Origin: Desulfobacteraceae bacterium
Lineage (GTDB): Bacteria; Desulfobacterota; DSM-4660; Desulfatiglandales; Desulfatiglandaceae
Assembly: GCA_030613055.1 (NCBI GenBank)
Contig: JAUWMR010000004.1
Span: 1 to 64,000 of the forward strand
DNA length: 64,000 nt
Reading direction: 5' to 3'
Below, in pieces: positions 1 through 7,612 of the stretch. The position numbers and the translations under genes are program-made. The first letter of the stretch is position 1. Each line of letters begins with the position of its first letter. The notes under the pieces were generated by a model. The model saw only the letters and a program-made list of their open reading frames with translations, was not told the origin of the DNA and did no database searches.

Positions 1-50
1 GTTCCTACGTTTATGTGCGGCTTCGTCCTCTCAAATTTCTTCTTCGCCAT
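1..50 (-). CDS. tuf: Elongation factor Tu, N-terminal fragment (runs off the window)
   Basis: Only the first 16 complete codons are inside the window. They read MAKKKFERTKPHINVG, the start of bacterial EF-Tu, which delivers aminoacyl-tRNA to the ribosome as a GTP complex. The GTPase P-loop lies beyond the window edge. An AGG-rich stretch precedes the ATG. The gene follows four tRNA genes on the same strand, the arrangement known for tufB-type loci, so co-transcription with them is likely. Identification is firm despite the short length because this N-terminus is nearly invariant. Confidence 0.9.
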   Translation of the reverse strand, partial: MAKKKFERTKPHINVG

Positions 51-150
51 CTTAAAACCTCCCCTTATTAGTAAGCAGTAAAGACTAAGAAGTAAGCACC
101 ACACACCACCTCTCGCACTTTTTACTGCTTACTGTCTACTGCCATAATAA

Positions 151-227
151 TGGAGCCCACGACCGGGATCGAACCGGTGAACCTCATCCTTACCAAGGAT
201 GTGCTCTACCGACTGAGCTACGTGGGC
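151..227 (-). tRNA. tRNA-Thr (anticodon GGT)
   Basis: The reverse complement folds as a full cloverleaf. A 7-bp acceptor stem (GCCCACG/CGTGGGC), a D-loop with AGCTCAGTCGGTAGAGC, an anticodon loop centred on GGT, a T-arm with GGTTCGATCCC, and an encoded 3' CCA are all visible. It is the last tRNA before tuf. Confidence 0.95.
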
Positions 228-310
228 ATAAAAATAGAGTGACTAAAGTGATCTAAAGTGCCTTAAGCGGCAAGGCCGCGTCATATAAAATCGCTATGTA
301 ATTTTGATTA

Positions 311-387
311 TGGAGCGGGAAACGGGATTCGAACCCGCGACCCTCAGCTTGGAAGGCTGACGCTCTAGCCAACTGAGCTATTCCCGC
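311..387 (-). tRNA. tRNA-Gly (anticodon TCC)
   Basis: The reverse complement shows an acceptor stem GCGGGAA/TTCCCGC, a D-arm with AGCTCAGTTGGCTAGAGC, an anticodon loop CTTCCAA with anticodon TCC, a T-loop GTTCGAATC, and an encoded CCA. It is third in the four-tRNA group upstream of tuf. Confidence 0.95.
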
Positions 388-557
388 TTGTTACTTCCCA
401 AAAATTCCTGATTGAACGGTAATTATGGAATGAGGGAAGGCATGTGATCTAAAGAATACAACTTGTCTAAAACAACCTAAAATAAATCAACCAAATCTTG
501 TCCTTACATTACTCCATCTTTTTTGTGAAAAAATTAAACGGGTTATGAATAGTCGTA

Positions 558-642
558 TGGTGGAGAGGGGAGGATTCGAACCTCCGAAGGCTGAGCCGGC
601 AGATTTACAGTCTGCTCCCTTTAACCACTCGGGAACCTCTCC
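558..642 (-). tRNA. tRNA-Tyr (anticodon GTA)
   Basis: This is an 85-nt class II tRNA on the minus strand with a long variable arm. The acceptor stem is GGAGAGG/CCTCTCC, the anticodon loop CTGTAAA carries GTA, the T-loop is GTTCGAATC, and the CCA is encoded. A plus-strand reading frame across it is an artefact of the tRNA. Confidence 0.95.
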
Positions 643-709
643 ATTTATCTGGAAGTCTATGTGCCCAATAAATCATGGAATAATCTTAAACGTGCTCTTG
701 ATACTCAGA

Positions 710-785
710 TGGAGCCAGCGAAGGGAATCGAACCCCCGACCTACTGATTACAAATCAGTTGCTCTGCCATCTGAGCTACGCTGGC
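710..785 (-). tRNA. tRNA-Thr (anticodon TGT)
   Basis: The reverse complement gives an acceptor stem GCCAGCG/CGCTGGC, a D-arm with AGCTCAGATGGCAGAGC, an anticodon loop TTTGTAA with anticodon TGT, a T-loop GTTCGATTC, and an encoded CCA. It is the first gene of the tRNA-tuf transcription unit. The AT-rich stretch just upstream (about 790-900) is where its promoter should lie. Confidence 0.95.
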
Positions 786-947
786 CCTGAAATAGAAAAA
801 GCGTAATTTATAAGTCTAATTTTTTATATATGTAATTTCAATACTGAAAAAAGCCAACCATCCCTAATCAGAACTAATATACTGCTGTTTTCTTTTAAAA
901 TCAGCTGTTTTCTTTTAATAATGCCAAATAACCTCCTTTTTACTTTC

Positions 948-1112
948 ACAATTGATGCGCTCGTAAAAAGTCTCCAAGGCCGTCACTCCCGCGAAGGCGG
1001 GAGTCCAGAAGCGGTTGATTTTCCTGGATTCCCGCCTTCGCGGGAATGACGAAAACGGGTGCTTTCTGACTTTTTACGAGTTCATCACAATTGATGCGCT
1101 CGTAAAAAGTCA
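948..1112. repeat. Palindromic intergenic repeat, family A, copy 1
   Basis: Inverted ends CTCGTAAAAAGTC (960-972) and GACTTTTTACGAG (1068-1080) enclose two nested hairpins built on CCCGC/GCGGG. A 26-bp flank starting CACAATTGATGCGCTCG occurs at both 948 and 1086, so the unit is bounded by direct repeats. About 50 bp of it (1030-1080) recur nearly unchanged, in inverse orientation, at 31860-31915. It has no coding content. The rest of 786-1473 is AT-rich and shows one more CCCGC/GCGGG hairpin near 1375-1391. Confidence 0.8.
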
Positions 1113-1473
1113 GTTAAAGAAATTTCTCTGTCTGTAACCTATTGATTTTGTTAAATGCGATTCTAAAATTTTGCGAATTTTGCGCCTTTTTGCGGCTTCA
1201 TCACAATTGACATATTATAATTCAAAAAAATAAAATTTCAATTCATTTTGAAACAAATAATTACATTTGCAAGTATCGATTCCGATTTTATTAATTTTGA
1301 TATTAAGTGCTTGAACCCTTATGTTCTTTATGCTATCAAATTTCAGTGAGAGTTTACCACTGAAAGACACGGGATCCCGCCTCTGGCGGGACTGGAAAAA
1401 ATCGGGGTGTTACTCTATGAGAATTTGATAATAAATCGTAGCAAAATCCAAAAAGTTTGAAGGAGGTAGCAAA

Positions 1474-1788
1474 ATGGCAGCTTTAGCTGGAGGTTTGGCG
1501 GCACTGGTGTTGGGAATCATAGGGATTATTGCCTGGTGGGGTTATTTTGTAAAAGCTCTAATGGCAGGCATACCCATCATGTTGATCTTGGGGGGAGCCC
1601 TTGCTGCATATCTGGGCTATGAGGAGCTGAAAGACAAAAAGACAGAAGAGACGTTCGACGATACTTCCGGTGATCTTAAAGAGGAAGTGAAAACCCTGAA
1701 GGAAGAAATCAAGGAGTTAAAGGAAGAAAAAACTGGTAACGAGGAACCGGAGGAAGAAGAGGAAGAAAAGACTGACGCCGACGCATAA
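1474..1788 (+). CDS. Small membrane protein with acidic coiled-coil tail (unknown function)
   Basis: A strong ribosome binding site (AAGGAGG) stands 9 bases before the ATG. The 104-residue product has two hydrophobic segments at about residues 5-28 and 30-48. A highly charged C-terminal half follows, with a Glu/Lys heptad-like stretch (about 65-90) and a run of glutamates before the end. The shape suggests a small inner-membrane protein with a cytoplasmic coiled coil. I do not recognise a named family. It stands alone, followed by a hairpin shared with the convergent ndk gene. Coding potential is supported by the binding site and the clear membrane topology; function is unknown. Confidence 0.75.
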   Translation: MAALAGGLAALVLGIIGIIAWWGYFVKALMAGIPIMLILGGALAAYLGYEELKDKKTEETFDDTSGDLKEEVKTLKEEIKELKEEKTGNEEPEEEEEEKTDADA

Positions 1789-1801
1789 ACAAACCCAAAA
1801 G

Positions 1802-1850
1802 ATCGTTTCCAGACGTACGAAAAATTCACGTCTGGAGACGACCAAACGAT
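1802..1850. terminator. Bidirectional terminator between the small membrane protein gene and ndk
   Basis: A 9-bp perfect stem TCCAGACGT/ACGTCTGGA (1808-1816 with 1828-1836) is extended by an outer ATCGTTT/AAACGAT pairing. It is followed by T-rich bases on the plus side and by CTTTTGG on the minus side. It lies between two convergent stop codons. Confidence 0.7.
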
Positions 1851-1855
1851 TTATT

Positions 1856-2275
1856 TTACTTTAATATTTCTAATGAATTGAAAAAATAGTTGATTTCAAA
1901 TTTTGCATTCTCCACGGAATCAGAGCCGTGGACTACGTTTTTTTCTATGTCCGTGGCAAATTCACGCCGGATTGTCCCTTCCTCGGCCTCTTCATAATTC
2001 GTTGCACCCATTATTTTCCGGTACCTTTTAATAACATCGTCTCCCTTCAATATCATGACTACGGAAGGCCCTGATGACATAAAATCCGTAACACTTTCGT
2101 AAAATGGTTTCCCCTCATGGACCTTGTAAAAACCTTTAGCCTGTTCTTTTGTCATCCATATCATTTTCATAGCGGCGATTTCTATGCCCGCCGACTCCAA
2201 CCGCTTAACAACCTCCCCTATCAGGTTTCTTGATACTCCATCCGGCTTAATTATTGACAGTGTTTTTTCTCTCAT
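1856..2275 (-). CDS. ndk: Nucleoside diphosphate kinase
   Basis: This enzyme transfers the gamma phosphate between nucleoside triphosphates and diphosphates through a phospho-histidine, balancing cytoplasmic NTP pools. The 139-residue length is typical. The opening TLSIIKPDGV and the active-site segment NVVHGSDS, with the catalytic His at about residue 116, are family hallmarks. RREFAT and the Arg-rich nucleotide-binding positions are also present. The ATG at 2275 follows AGGAGGATG at a workable distance. It appears monocistronic, convergent with the upstream membrane-protein gene and sharing its terminator. Confidence 0.97.
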   Translation of the reverse strand: MREKTLSIIKPDGVSRNLIGEVVKRLESAGIEIAAMKMIWMTKEQAKGFYKVHEGKPFYESVTDFMSSGPSVVMILKGDDVIKRYRKIMGATNYEEAEEGTIRREFATDIEKNVVHGSDSVENAKFEINYFFNSLEILK

Positions 2276-2418
2276 GAATATTCATCCTCCTGAGTTTTTA
2301 ATATTATTGACCAAAACAGGTTATTGCTGCTATAGACTATTTCAGCAAAAAAACCAAGCCTTATGATCAGCCAATCATAAAATCGCCAAGCGATTTTATT
2401 TTTTGAAAGGAATAAAAA

Positions 2419-3174
2419 ATGTCTCAAGAAAAAGATAAAAAAAAGACCTTAAGGATGGAACGCGAACATCAATTCAGGTTTAACTGTTACCCTGGAGTTT
2501 CCTGCTTCACACAGTGCTGCCGGGATATAACTATTTTCTTGACACCGTATGACGTTTTGCGCCTGAAAAATGGCCTTGGAATCTCTTCTGACGATTTTCT
2601 GGAAAAACACACGATAATCCTTCCACAAGAAAACAATATGATCCCGCTTGTGGCACTCCAGATGAATGAAGATGACAAAAAATGTCCTTTTGTCTCAAAA
2701 AACGGATGTGTTGTCTATAATGACAGGCCATGGCCCTGCCGGATGTATCCCCTGGACATAAATGATGACGGAACCTTCAGTCTGATCACTGACAACTCCA
2801 AATGTCTCGGGCTTATGGAAAACGATACCTGGAAAATATCCGATTGGTTATCAAATCAAGAAATTGAGCCTTACGAGGAGATGAACGAGCGCCTCTCCGG
2901 TCTCACAATACCACTTCAGGCCAGGGAACTGGATATTAATAACCCGAAGATTCAGCAAATGATTTTCATGTCCCTGTATAATCTTGATAAATTTAGAGAA
3001 TTTGTATTCGATAGCACCTTTCTTGACAGGCTGGAAGTTGAACCGGAAAGAATTAAAAAAATTAAAGAAAACGATGAGGACCTGCTTATATTTGCTTTTG
3101 ATTGGATAGAATTTGGCCTTCTTGGAAAAAAGGTATTTGGGGTCAAAGAAAAACAACCAAAAAAGGAGTTATGA
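2419..3174 (+). CDS. YkgJ-type cysteine-cluster protein (first of a tandem pair)
   Basis: The 251-residue protein carries the cysteine pattern of the YkgJ/UPF0153 family: Cys23, Cys29 and the pair Cys33-Cys34 near the N-terminus, then CPFVSKNGC and RPWPCRMYPL around residues 93-112. These cysteines probably bind a metal or Fe-S cluster. The biochemical role of the family is unsettled. AAAGGAAT precedes the ATG. Its stop codon overlaps the start of the next gene, a homologue, so the two are translationally coupled and look like a duplication. Confidence 0.85.
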   Translation: MSQEKDKKKTLRMEREHQFRFNCYPGVSCFTQCCRDITIFLTPYDVLRLKNGLGISSDDFLEKHTIILPQENNMIPLVALQMNEDDKKCPFVSKNGCVVYNDRPWPCRMYPLDINDDGTFSLITDNSKCLGLMENDTWKISDWLSNQEIEPYEEMNERLSGLTIPLQARELDINNPKIQQMIFMSLYNLDKFREFVFDSTFLDRLEVEPERIKKIKENDEDLLIFAFDWIEFGLLGKKVFGVKEKQPKKEL

Positions 3175-3950
3175 ACAGCAATTCTAAACAGGCAACTTTT
3201 AAACCTCTCCAGGGAAACATTTTCAAATTCCGCTGTTATAAAGGAATTGAGTGCTTCACCAGATGTTGCGCCGATCTCAAGCTTGTTCTCACACCTTACG
3301 ACATCCTGAGAATGAAAAATCGACTGGGCATTCCTTCTGTTAATTTTCTGAAAAAATACACGGACCAAGAAACAGACAGCCAGACACGATTCCCCATGGT
3401 GAGACTCAAAATGAACCAGGATGAGAAAAAGACCTGCCCTTTTGTCTCATCTGATGGATGTACCATCTACGAAGACCGGCCCGGGGCCTGCCGGATTTAT
3501 CCCTTAGGCAGGGCTGCCACAAAACCGGATGTCCGGACAAACGCCCTGGAGAAATTTTTTCTTGTGGTTGAGGATCACTGTCTGGGCTTTCAGGAGGATA
3601 AAGTGTGGACCATTGAAGAATGGCTGAAAAACGAGGGGGTAGATGAATACAATGCTATGAACGATCAGTGGCTTGAGATTATAACTTCTTCAAAAAGCCT
3701 CGGCCCAAAGGAAGGTATTCCTCGAAAACTACAAATGTTTTTCATGGCCTCCTATAATCTGGACAGGTTCAGGGAATTTGTCTTCAAAACCAAGTTCTTT
3801 GAGCTTTTCAATGTGGAACCAGACATAAAAGAGAGGCTGGCCTCTGACGATATTGCATTGATGAAATATGCCTTCGACTGGTTGAAATTCAGCATGTTTG
3901 GTGACAAGACCATTAAACTAAAATCGCAGACTACCACCAACCTTAATTAA
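3171..3950 (+). CDS. YkgJ-type cysteine-cluster protein (second of a tandem pair)
   Basis: The 259-residue protein is homologous to its upstream neighbour along its whole length: CYKGIECFTRCC near residue 22, CPFVSSDGC and RPGACRIYPLG in the middle, and a shared C-terminal region with SYNLDRFREFVF. I chose the ATG at 3171, within ATGA overlapping the upstream stop and preceded by AAAGGAG, over an in-frame ATG at 3102 inside the upstream gene. Two diverged copies kept side by side suggest a heteromer or two substrates; that is inference. It ends 4 bases into the convergent gene at 3947-4171. Confidence 0.85.
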   Translation: MNSNSKQATFKPLQGNIFKFRCYKGIECFTRCCADLKLVLTPYDILRMKNRLGIPSVNFLKKYTDQETDSQTRFPMVRLKMNQDEKKTCPFVSSDGCTIYEDRPGACRIYPLGRAATKPDVRTNALEKFFLVVEDHCLGFQEDKVWTIEEWLKNEGVDEYNAMNDQWLEIITSSKSLGPKEGIPRKLQMFFMASYNLDRFREFVFKTKFFELFNVEPDIKERLASDDIALMKYAFDWLKFSMFGDKTIKLKSQTTTNLN

Positions 3951-4171
3951 TCCTTAACCTCTCTCGATCCTAAATACCCGGGAAGATCGCGAATAAAGGC
4001 ATTGATCTTTTGGCTGTTCTCGCCCAGGAATCTAAATATCCGATCCGATTTCGATTTCAAGACTAAACGGTTCTTTCCCGAATCTCTCTTAACCTTTAGA
4101 AACATTTCGTTTTTATACAGGCAAGATATATCAGCGTCATCAGCATCTAATTGAACATCAAATTTGCCCAC
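3947..4171 (-). CDS. Small hypothetical protein downstream of qmoC
   Basis: A 74-residue frame starts at a GTG 23 bases after the qmoC stop and is probably on the same transcript. The product is charged and soluble, with no cysteines beyond one and no membrane segment, and I recognise no family. The start is uncertain: the frame stays open upstream to the end of qmoC, and AGGAAT lies about 20 bases before the GTG, so a non-standard start slightly upstream is possible. It overlaps the convergent YkgJ gene by 4 bases. The reading frame is plausible but not proven. Confidence 0.5.
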   Translation of the reverse strand: MGKFDVQLDADDADISCLYKNEMFLKVKRDSGKNRLVLKSKSDRIFRFLGENSQKINAFIRDLPGYLGSREVKD

Positions 4172-4194
4172 AAGATAATCGATACGATATATTC

Positions 4195-5349
4195 CTATGC
4201 AATTCCTTTCTGTTCCTTATATTTTTCTTTCACGGCCATCAGGTAAAGCACCACCGGCCTGAATGCCAGATGTGCCCATTTTGCAAAAGGCACCTCCAGA
4301 ACCAGCATGGGTATGGCAACCATCAAATGAATTACATACAGGACATAGGTCGGCATCGGCCAATCTAAAAGCCTTGTGAAATGGATAAAGATTCCGGTGA
4401 GGGTAGTAAGCTGCAGGAGAATCAGAAACATCCAGTCTGTCCCGTGTGAATTCTTATATTGCGGCTTGCTTTTCTTAAGCCGTCCGATCATTGCATAGGT
4501 GGTGCCGTAAAGAATTGCGAATGTCGCATAGTACCCCAAAAGACGCACAGGATGAAAAAACGGATAGATCACATCGCGCTGAAACATAATCTTATCCCAG
4601 GAAAGACCTATGACATGTATGCCGCCTGCAAGAAATACGACAACCAGCATGAACACCGTACTGTACCCGGTCATAATCAGAAGATGAACGATCCACTGCA
4701 TTCTATCCGTACACTCTCCAAACTTCCTTTGGGTAATAAAATGAATAACAAGCTCCTTGGCCTGGGTAATATATATCTCAAGAGGAATCTTTTTTAGTAG
4801 ATCACCCATGGTAAATCTGACACAGCGCCAAGTGTTACTCAAAAGCAATATTGAAAGAATGGTCCCCATGACTATGTCTGCAATTTCGATTGCAGGCGCA
4901 GGCCATACAGAATTGAGATAGGCATGTTCCATATTAGGATTACCAGCATGAAAAATCCACAATGCCAGCCCGATAAGAATGCCAACAATGGAAATTGCAA
5001 TGATCTCAAACTTTTCAGATGTATAAAATCTGCGGGAAAAACCTGTCCAATCATATTGGGAAGTAAGATACCGCCGCATCACCATCATGGCCTCACCGGG
5101 ATCCGCTCCCCTCGGGCAGGTATCGGAACAGTCACCGCAATAGTAGCAGAGCCAGGGCTCGGGGCTCTTCAAGATCTTGTCCTTAAGACCCATCTGGGCA
5201 TACTTTATTAATTTTCTCGGAAAGGGGCTTTCCGGCGTGGAAAGAGGACATACCGCAGTGCAGTTTCCACATTGCATGCATTTGTTTGCGTCTTTCAGTC
5301 CAAATGCCTTCAGGTCTTTCATCAAATTCGGATCAACTTTGACACTCAT
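4195..5349 (-). CDS. qmoC: QmoC, membrane subunit of the quinone-interacting oxidoreductase
   Basis: QmoC anchors the Qmo complex and exchanges electrons with menaquinone for APS reduction. The 384-residue protein has two [4Fe-4S] ferredoxin-type motifs at the N-terminus, with cysteines 24, 27, 30, 34 and 68, 71, 74, 78 followed by Pro. About six hydrophobic segments follow from residue 110 on, resembling the heme b subunit of NarI/HdrE type. This fusion is the hallmark of QmoC. AAGGAGG lies before the ATG, 17 bases after qmoB. Confidence 0.95.
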   Translation of the reverse strand: MSVKVDPNLMKDLKAFGLKDANKCMQCGNCTAVCPLSTPESPFPRKLIKYAQMGLKDKILKSPEPWLCYYCGDCSDTCPRGADPGEAMMVMRRYLTSQYDWTGFSRRFYTSEKFEIIAISIVGILIGLALWIFHAGNPNMEHAYLNSVWPAPAIEIADIVMGTILSILLLSNTWRCVRFTMGDLLKKIPLEIYITQAKELVIHFITQRKFGECTDRMQWIVHLLIMTGYSTVFMLVVVFLAGGIHVIGLSWDKIMFQRDVIYPFFHPVRLLGYYATFAILYGTTYAMIGRLKKSKPQYKNSHGTDWMFLILLQLTTLTGIFIHFTRLLDWPMPTYVLYVIHLMVAIPMLVLEVPFAKWAHLAFRPVVLYLMAVKEKYKEQKGIA

Positions 5350-5366
5350 CCTTATACCTCCTTAAA

Positions 5367-7607
5367 TTACCATCCCTTGAACGGATTGGGGCCAACTTCG
5401 TCAATTGTCTCTGCAAACTCATCCAATACAGCGGGAAGCCTGTCGTAATCAATAATGGATACGGTTTCAAAACGTACACGTTCCGATTCCAGGGCCAACC
5501 TGTTCAATGTCTCTGAGACCTTGCTCAACCGGATATCGGCTAACTCACTTCCCTTGATAAAATGGCACTGGTAATCATCACCATGCTTGCAGCCTAAAAG
5601 AATAATGCCATCAATGCCCTTTGAAAGAGAGTCCGCAATCCATACCAGATTCATGGACCCCAAGCATCTAAGGGGAATCACCCTTATCCAGGCATTGTAT
5701 TTCATACGGTTTATTCCGGCCATATCAAGCGCCGCGTATGCATCATTTTCACAGGCCAGCACTAAAATGCGAGGTTTTTCTTCATCCTCTTCAGGTACAT
5801 TAATGGCCTTAATCATGGCGCCTATCATCTGCACTGAATAGTTTTTGAAAGAGATGATACGCTCCGGGCACGCTCCCATGCAAACACCACAACGCCTGCA
5901 TCGTGTTATTTGTGGCAAGGGATTGGCCTCTTCATCCTCGTTTATGGCCCCAAAAGGACACTCTACCGTACATCTCTTGCACTGTGTGCAACGCTGCATG
6001 GCAAACTCGGGAAAGCTCATGTCCCCAACCCGGGGATGAACCGCCGCACCCTGGGAGGTAAGCTCAATACACTGGATTGCCTTCATGACCGCCCCTGCAG
6101 CATCTTCCTGGGCCGTGGCGATTCCCATGGGCCGCCGGACACAACCAGCGGGATAAATGCCGGTACGCCTGCTTTCATACGGAAAACAGATAAAATGAGA
6201 ATCCGGAAAATCGTAACGAAGCGCTGGCAGCTCAGGTCCCTGCCGGTATTCAAGATTCAAGAGATCCGAACGCCTTATAACATCAAGGGGTATATCATCT
6301 AAATCCTCTTCCCCTTTTTTAGCTTCATCTTCTTCCTTTTTTTCCTTTTCTTCCTGGGTAATATCCATACCAAAGGCGGTAACAGGAACCATCCCTGTGG
6401 CAAGGACGACCATGTCCAGGTCTTCCATGATAACGGCCTCACCTAACAACTCATCTTCCGCCTCGACGGCAAGACTTTCACCACTTGCCTTGACCTCGGG
6501 AGACTGGCACCGGATAAATGTTATGCCCTCTTCCTGGGCCTTCCGGTATAGATCTTCAGACTGCCCGGGTGTGCGCATTTCTTTGTAAACCACAAAGACA
6601 TTGGCATCCTGATTTTGGGCCTTTATCTGCAGTGCCTGTTTGAGGGCAGTAACGCAACACACGCTTGAACAATACGGCAGATGATCAGGGTCCCTCTGGC
6701 CCGCGCATTGCAGAAAAGCGACGTTTGTCACGTCCTTTCCGTCGCTCGGCCGGCTTATTTCCCCCCCATTAAAGCTTTCTTCAAACATGACGTTGGTGAT
6801 CACATTGGGAGATGCCCCGAATCCTAATTTTTCATCTAATTTTTTGGGATCATAGGGTTGCCATCCGGCCGCCAACACGATAGCCCCTATGCGATGTTCT
6901 GCCGTTGTCCCATTCTGGCTGATAGTAGCCTCAAAAACACCGGGACCTCCAACGGTCTTGTCAACCTTTGCCCCGGTATAGACCTTGATCTTTTCATTTT
7001 GGGTGACTTCCTGAATCAGCGCTTCCAGATCATTATCTTCCGTCCCCTTGTAAGGGAATGTCGCTACCTTTTGTACCCTGCCCTGGAAACCGCCTAACTG
7101 GGATTCTTTTTCTACCAACACGACCGAATGACCCGCTTTGGCGGCATCTAAGGCCGACGTCATTCCAGTTAAACCACCGCCAACCACAAGAATGTCCCTG
7201 GATATTTCTTCTTCTGGTTTGTAGGGTTCGGGGAGTTCCATATTATCGACCTTGGCCATGGCCATCCTGAGATAATCCTCGGCCATCATCTGCGTGTCCT
7301 CGTCCCCCGGTTTCTGGCACCAGACAACCTGTTCCCGTATATTGACCCTGTCAACGATACAATTTTCAAAATTGAACGCATCATACATCACCCTGTGGGA
7401 ACAGGCGGCAATAATCAGGGTATTGGCGCCTTCATTATCAATATCATTTTTGATAAATTCCACGCCTTCCTGGCTGCACAGGTAATTGTGATTCCTGCAG
7501 ATGGGGACACTCCCTTCATCAGTGGCCACCTTGCTGAGCTGTTCTGTATCAAGGGCATCTCCGATGCCACATCCCGTGCAAATATAGACTGCTGTCTTTT
7601 TTTCCAT
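5367..7607 (-). CDS. qmoB: QmoB, HdrA-like flavoprotein with MvhD domain
   Basis: QmoB is the large soluble flavin/Fe-S subunit of the Qmo complex. The 746-residue protein starts with a CTGCGIGD motif (10-17). An FAD-binding HdrA-like core (DILVVGGGLTG and a later CSSVCC segment) follows. Two [4Fe-4S] motifs lie around residues 538-576 (CTQCKRCTVECP, CRRCGVCMGACP). The C-terminal domain is of MvhD/FlpD type, with LGCKHGDDYQCHF. I moved the start to the ATG at 7607, which follows AGGAGGTAAGCTCA; the open frame reaches 32 codons further into qmoA. It lies 5 bases after qmoA. Confidence 0.95.
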   Translation of the reverse strand: MEKKTAVYICTGCGIGDALDTEQLSKVATDEGSVPICRNHNYLCSQEGVEFIKNDIDNEGANTLIIAACSHRVMYDAFNFENCIVDRVNIREQVVWCQKPGDEDTQMMAEDYLRMAMAKVDNMELPEPYKPEEEISRDILVVGGGLTGMTSALDAAKAGHSVVLVEKESQLGGFQGRVQKVATFPYKGTEDNDLEALIQEVTQNEKIKVYTGAKVDKTVGGPGVFEATISQNGTTAEHRIGAIVLAAGWQPYDPKKLDEKLGFGASPNVITNVMFEESFNGGEISRPSDGKDVTNVAFLQCAGQRDPDHLPYCSSVCCVTALKQALQIKAQNQDANVFVVYKEMRTPGQSEDLYRKAQEEGITFIRCQSPEVKASGESLAVEAEDELLGEAVIMEDLDMVVLATGMVPVTAFGMDITQEEKEKKEEDEAKKGEEDLDDIPLDVIRRSDLLNLEYRQGPELPALRYDFPDSHFICFPYESRRTGIYPAGCVRRPMGIATAQEDAAGAVMKAIQCIELTSQGAAVHPRVGDMSFPEFAMQRCTQCKRCTVECPFGAINEDEEANPLPQITRCRRCGVCMGACPERIISFKNYSVQMIGAMIKAINVPEEDEEKPRILVLACENDAYAALDMAGINRMKYNAWIRVIPLRCLGSMNLVWIADSLSKGIDGIILLGCKHGDDYQCHFIKGSELADIRLSKVSETLNRLALESERVRFETVSIIDYDRLPAVLDEFAETIDEVGPNPFKGW

Positions 7608-7612
7608 TGAGC

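Noticed and set aside
545-790. Plus-strand 81-codon frame reading VERGGFEPP and SALPSELRWP-like text
   Set aside because: It is the antisense translation of tRNA-Tyr and tRNA-Thr, a well-known artefact.
3102-3170. Upstream ATG for the second YkgJ protein
   Set aside because: It lies deep inside the first gene and lacks a binding site; the ATGA overlap at 3171 with AAAGGAG is far better.
5177-7610. Plus-strand frames opposite qmoB and qmoC
   Set aside because: They are shadows of strongly conserved minus-strand genes and have no binding sites.
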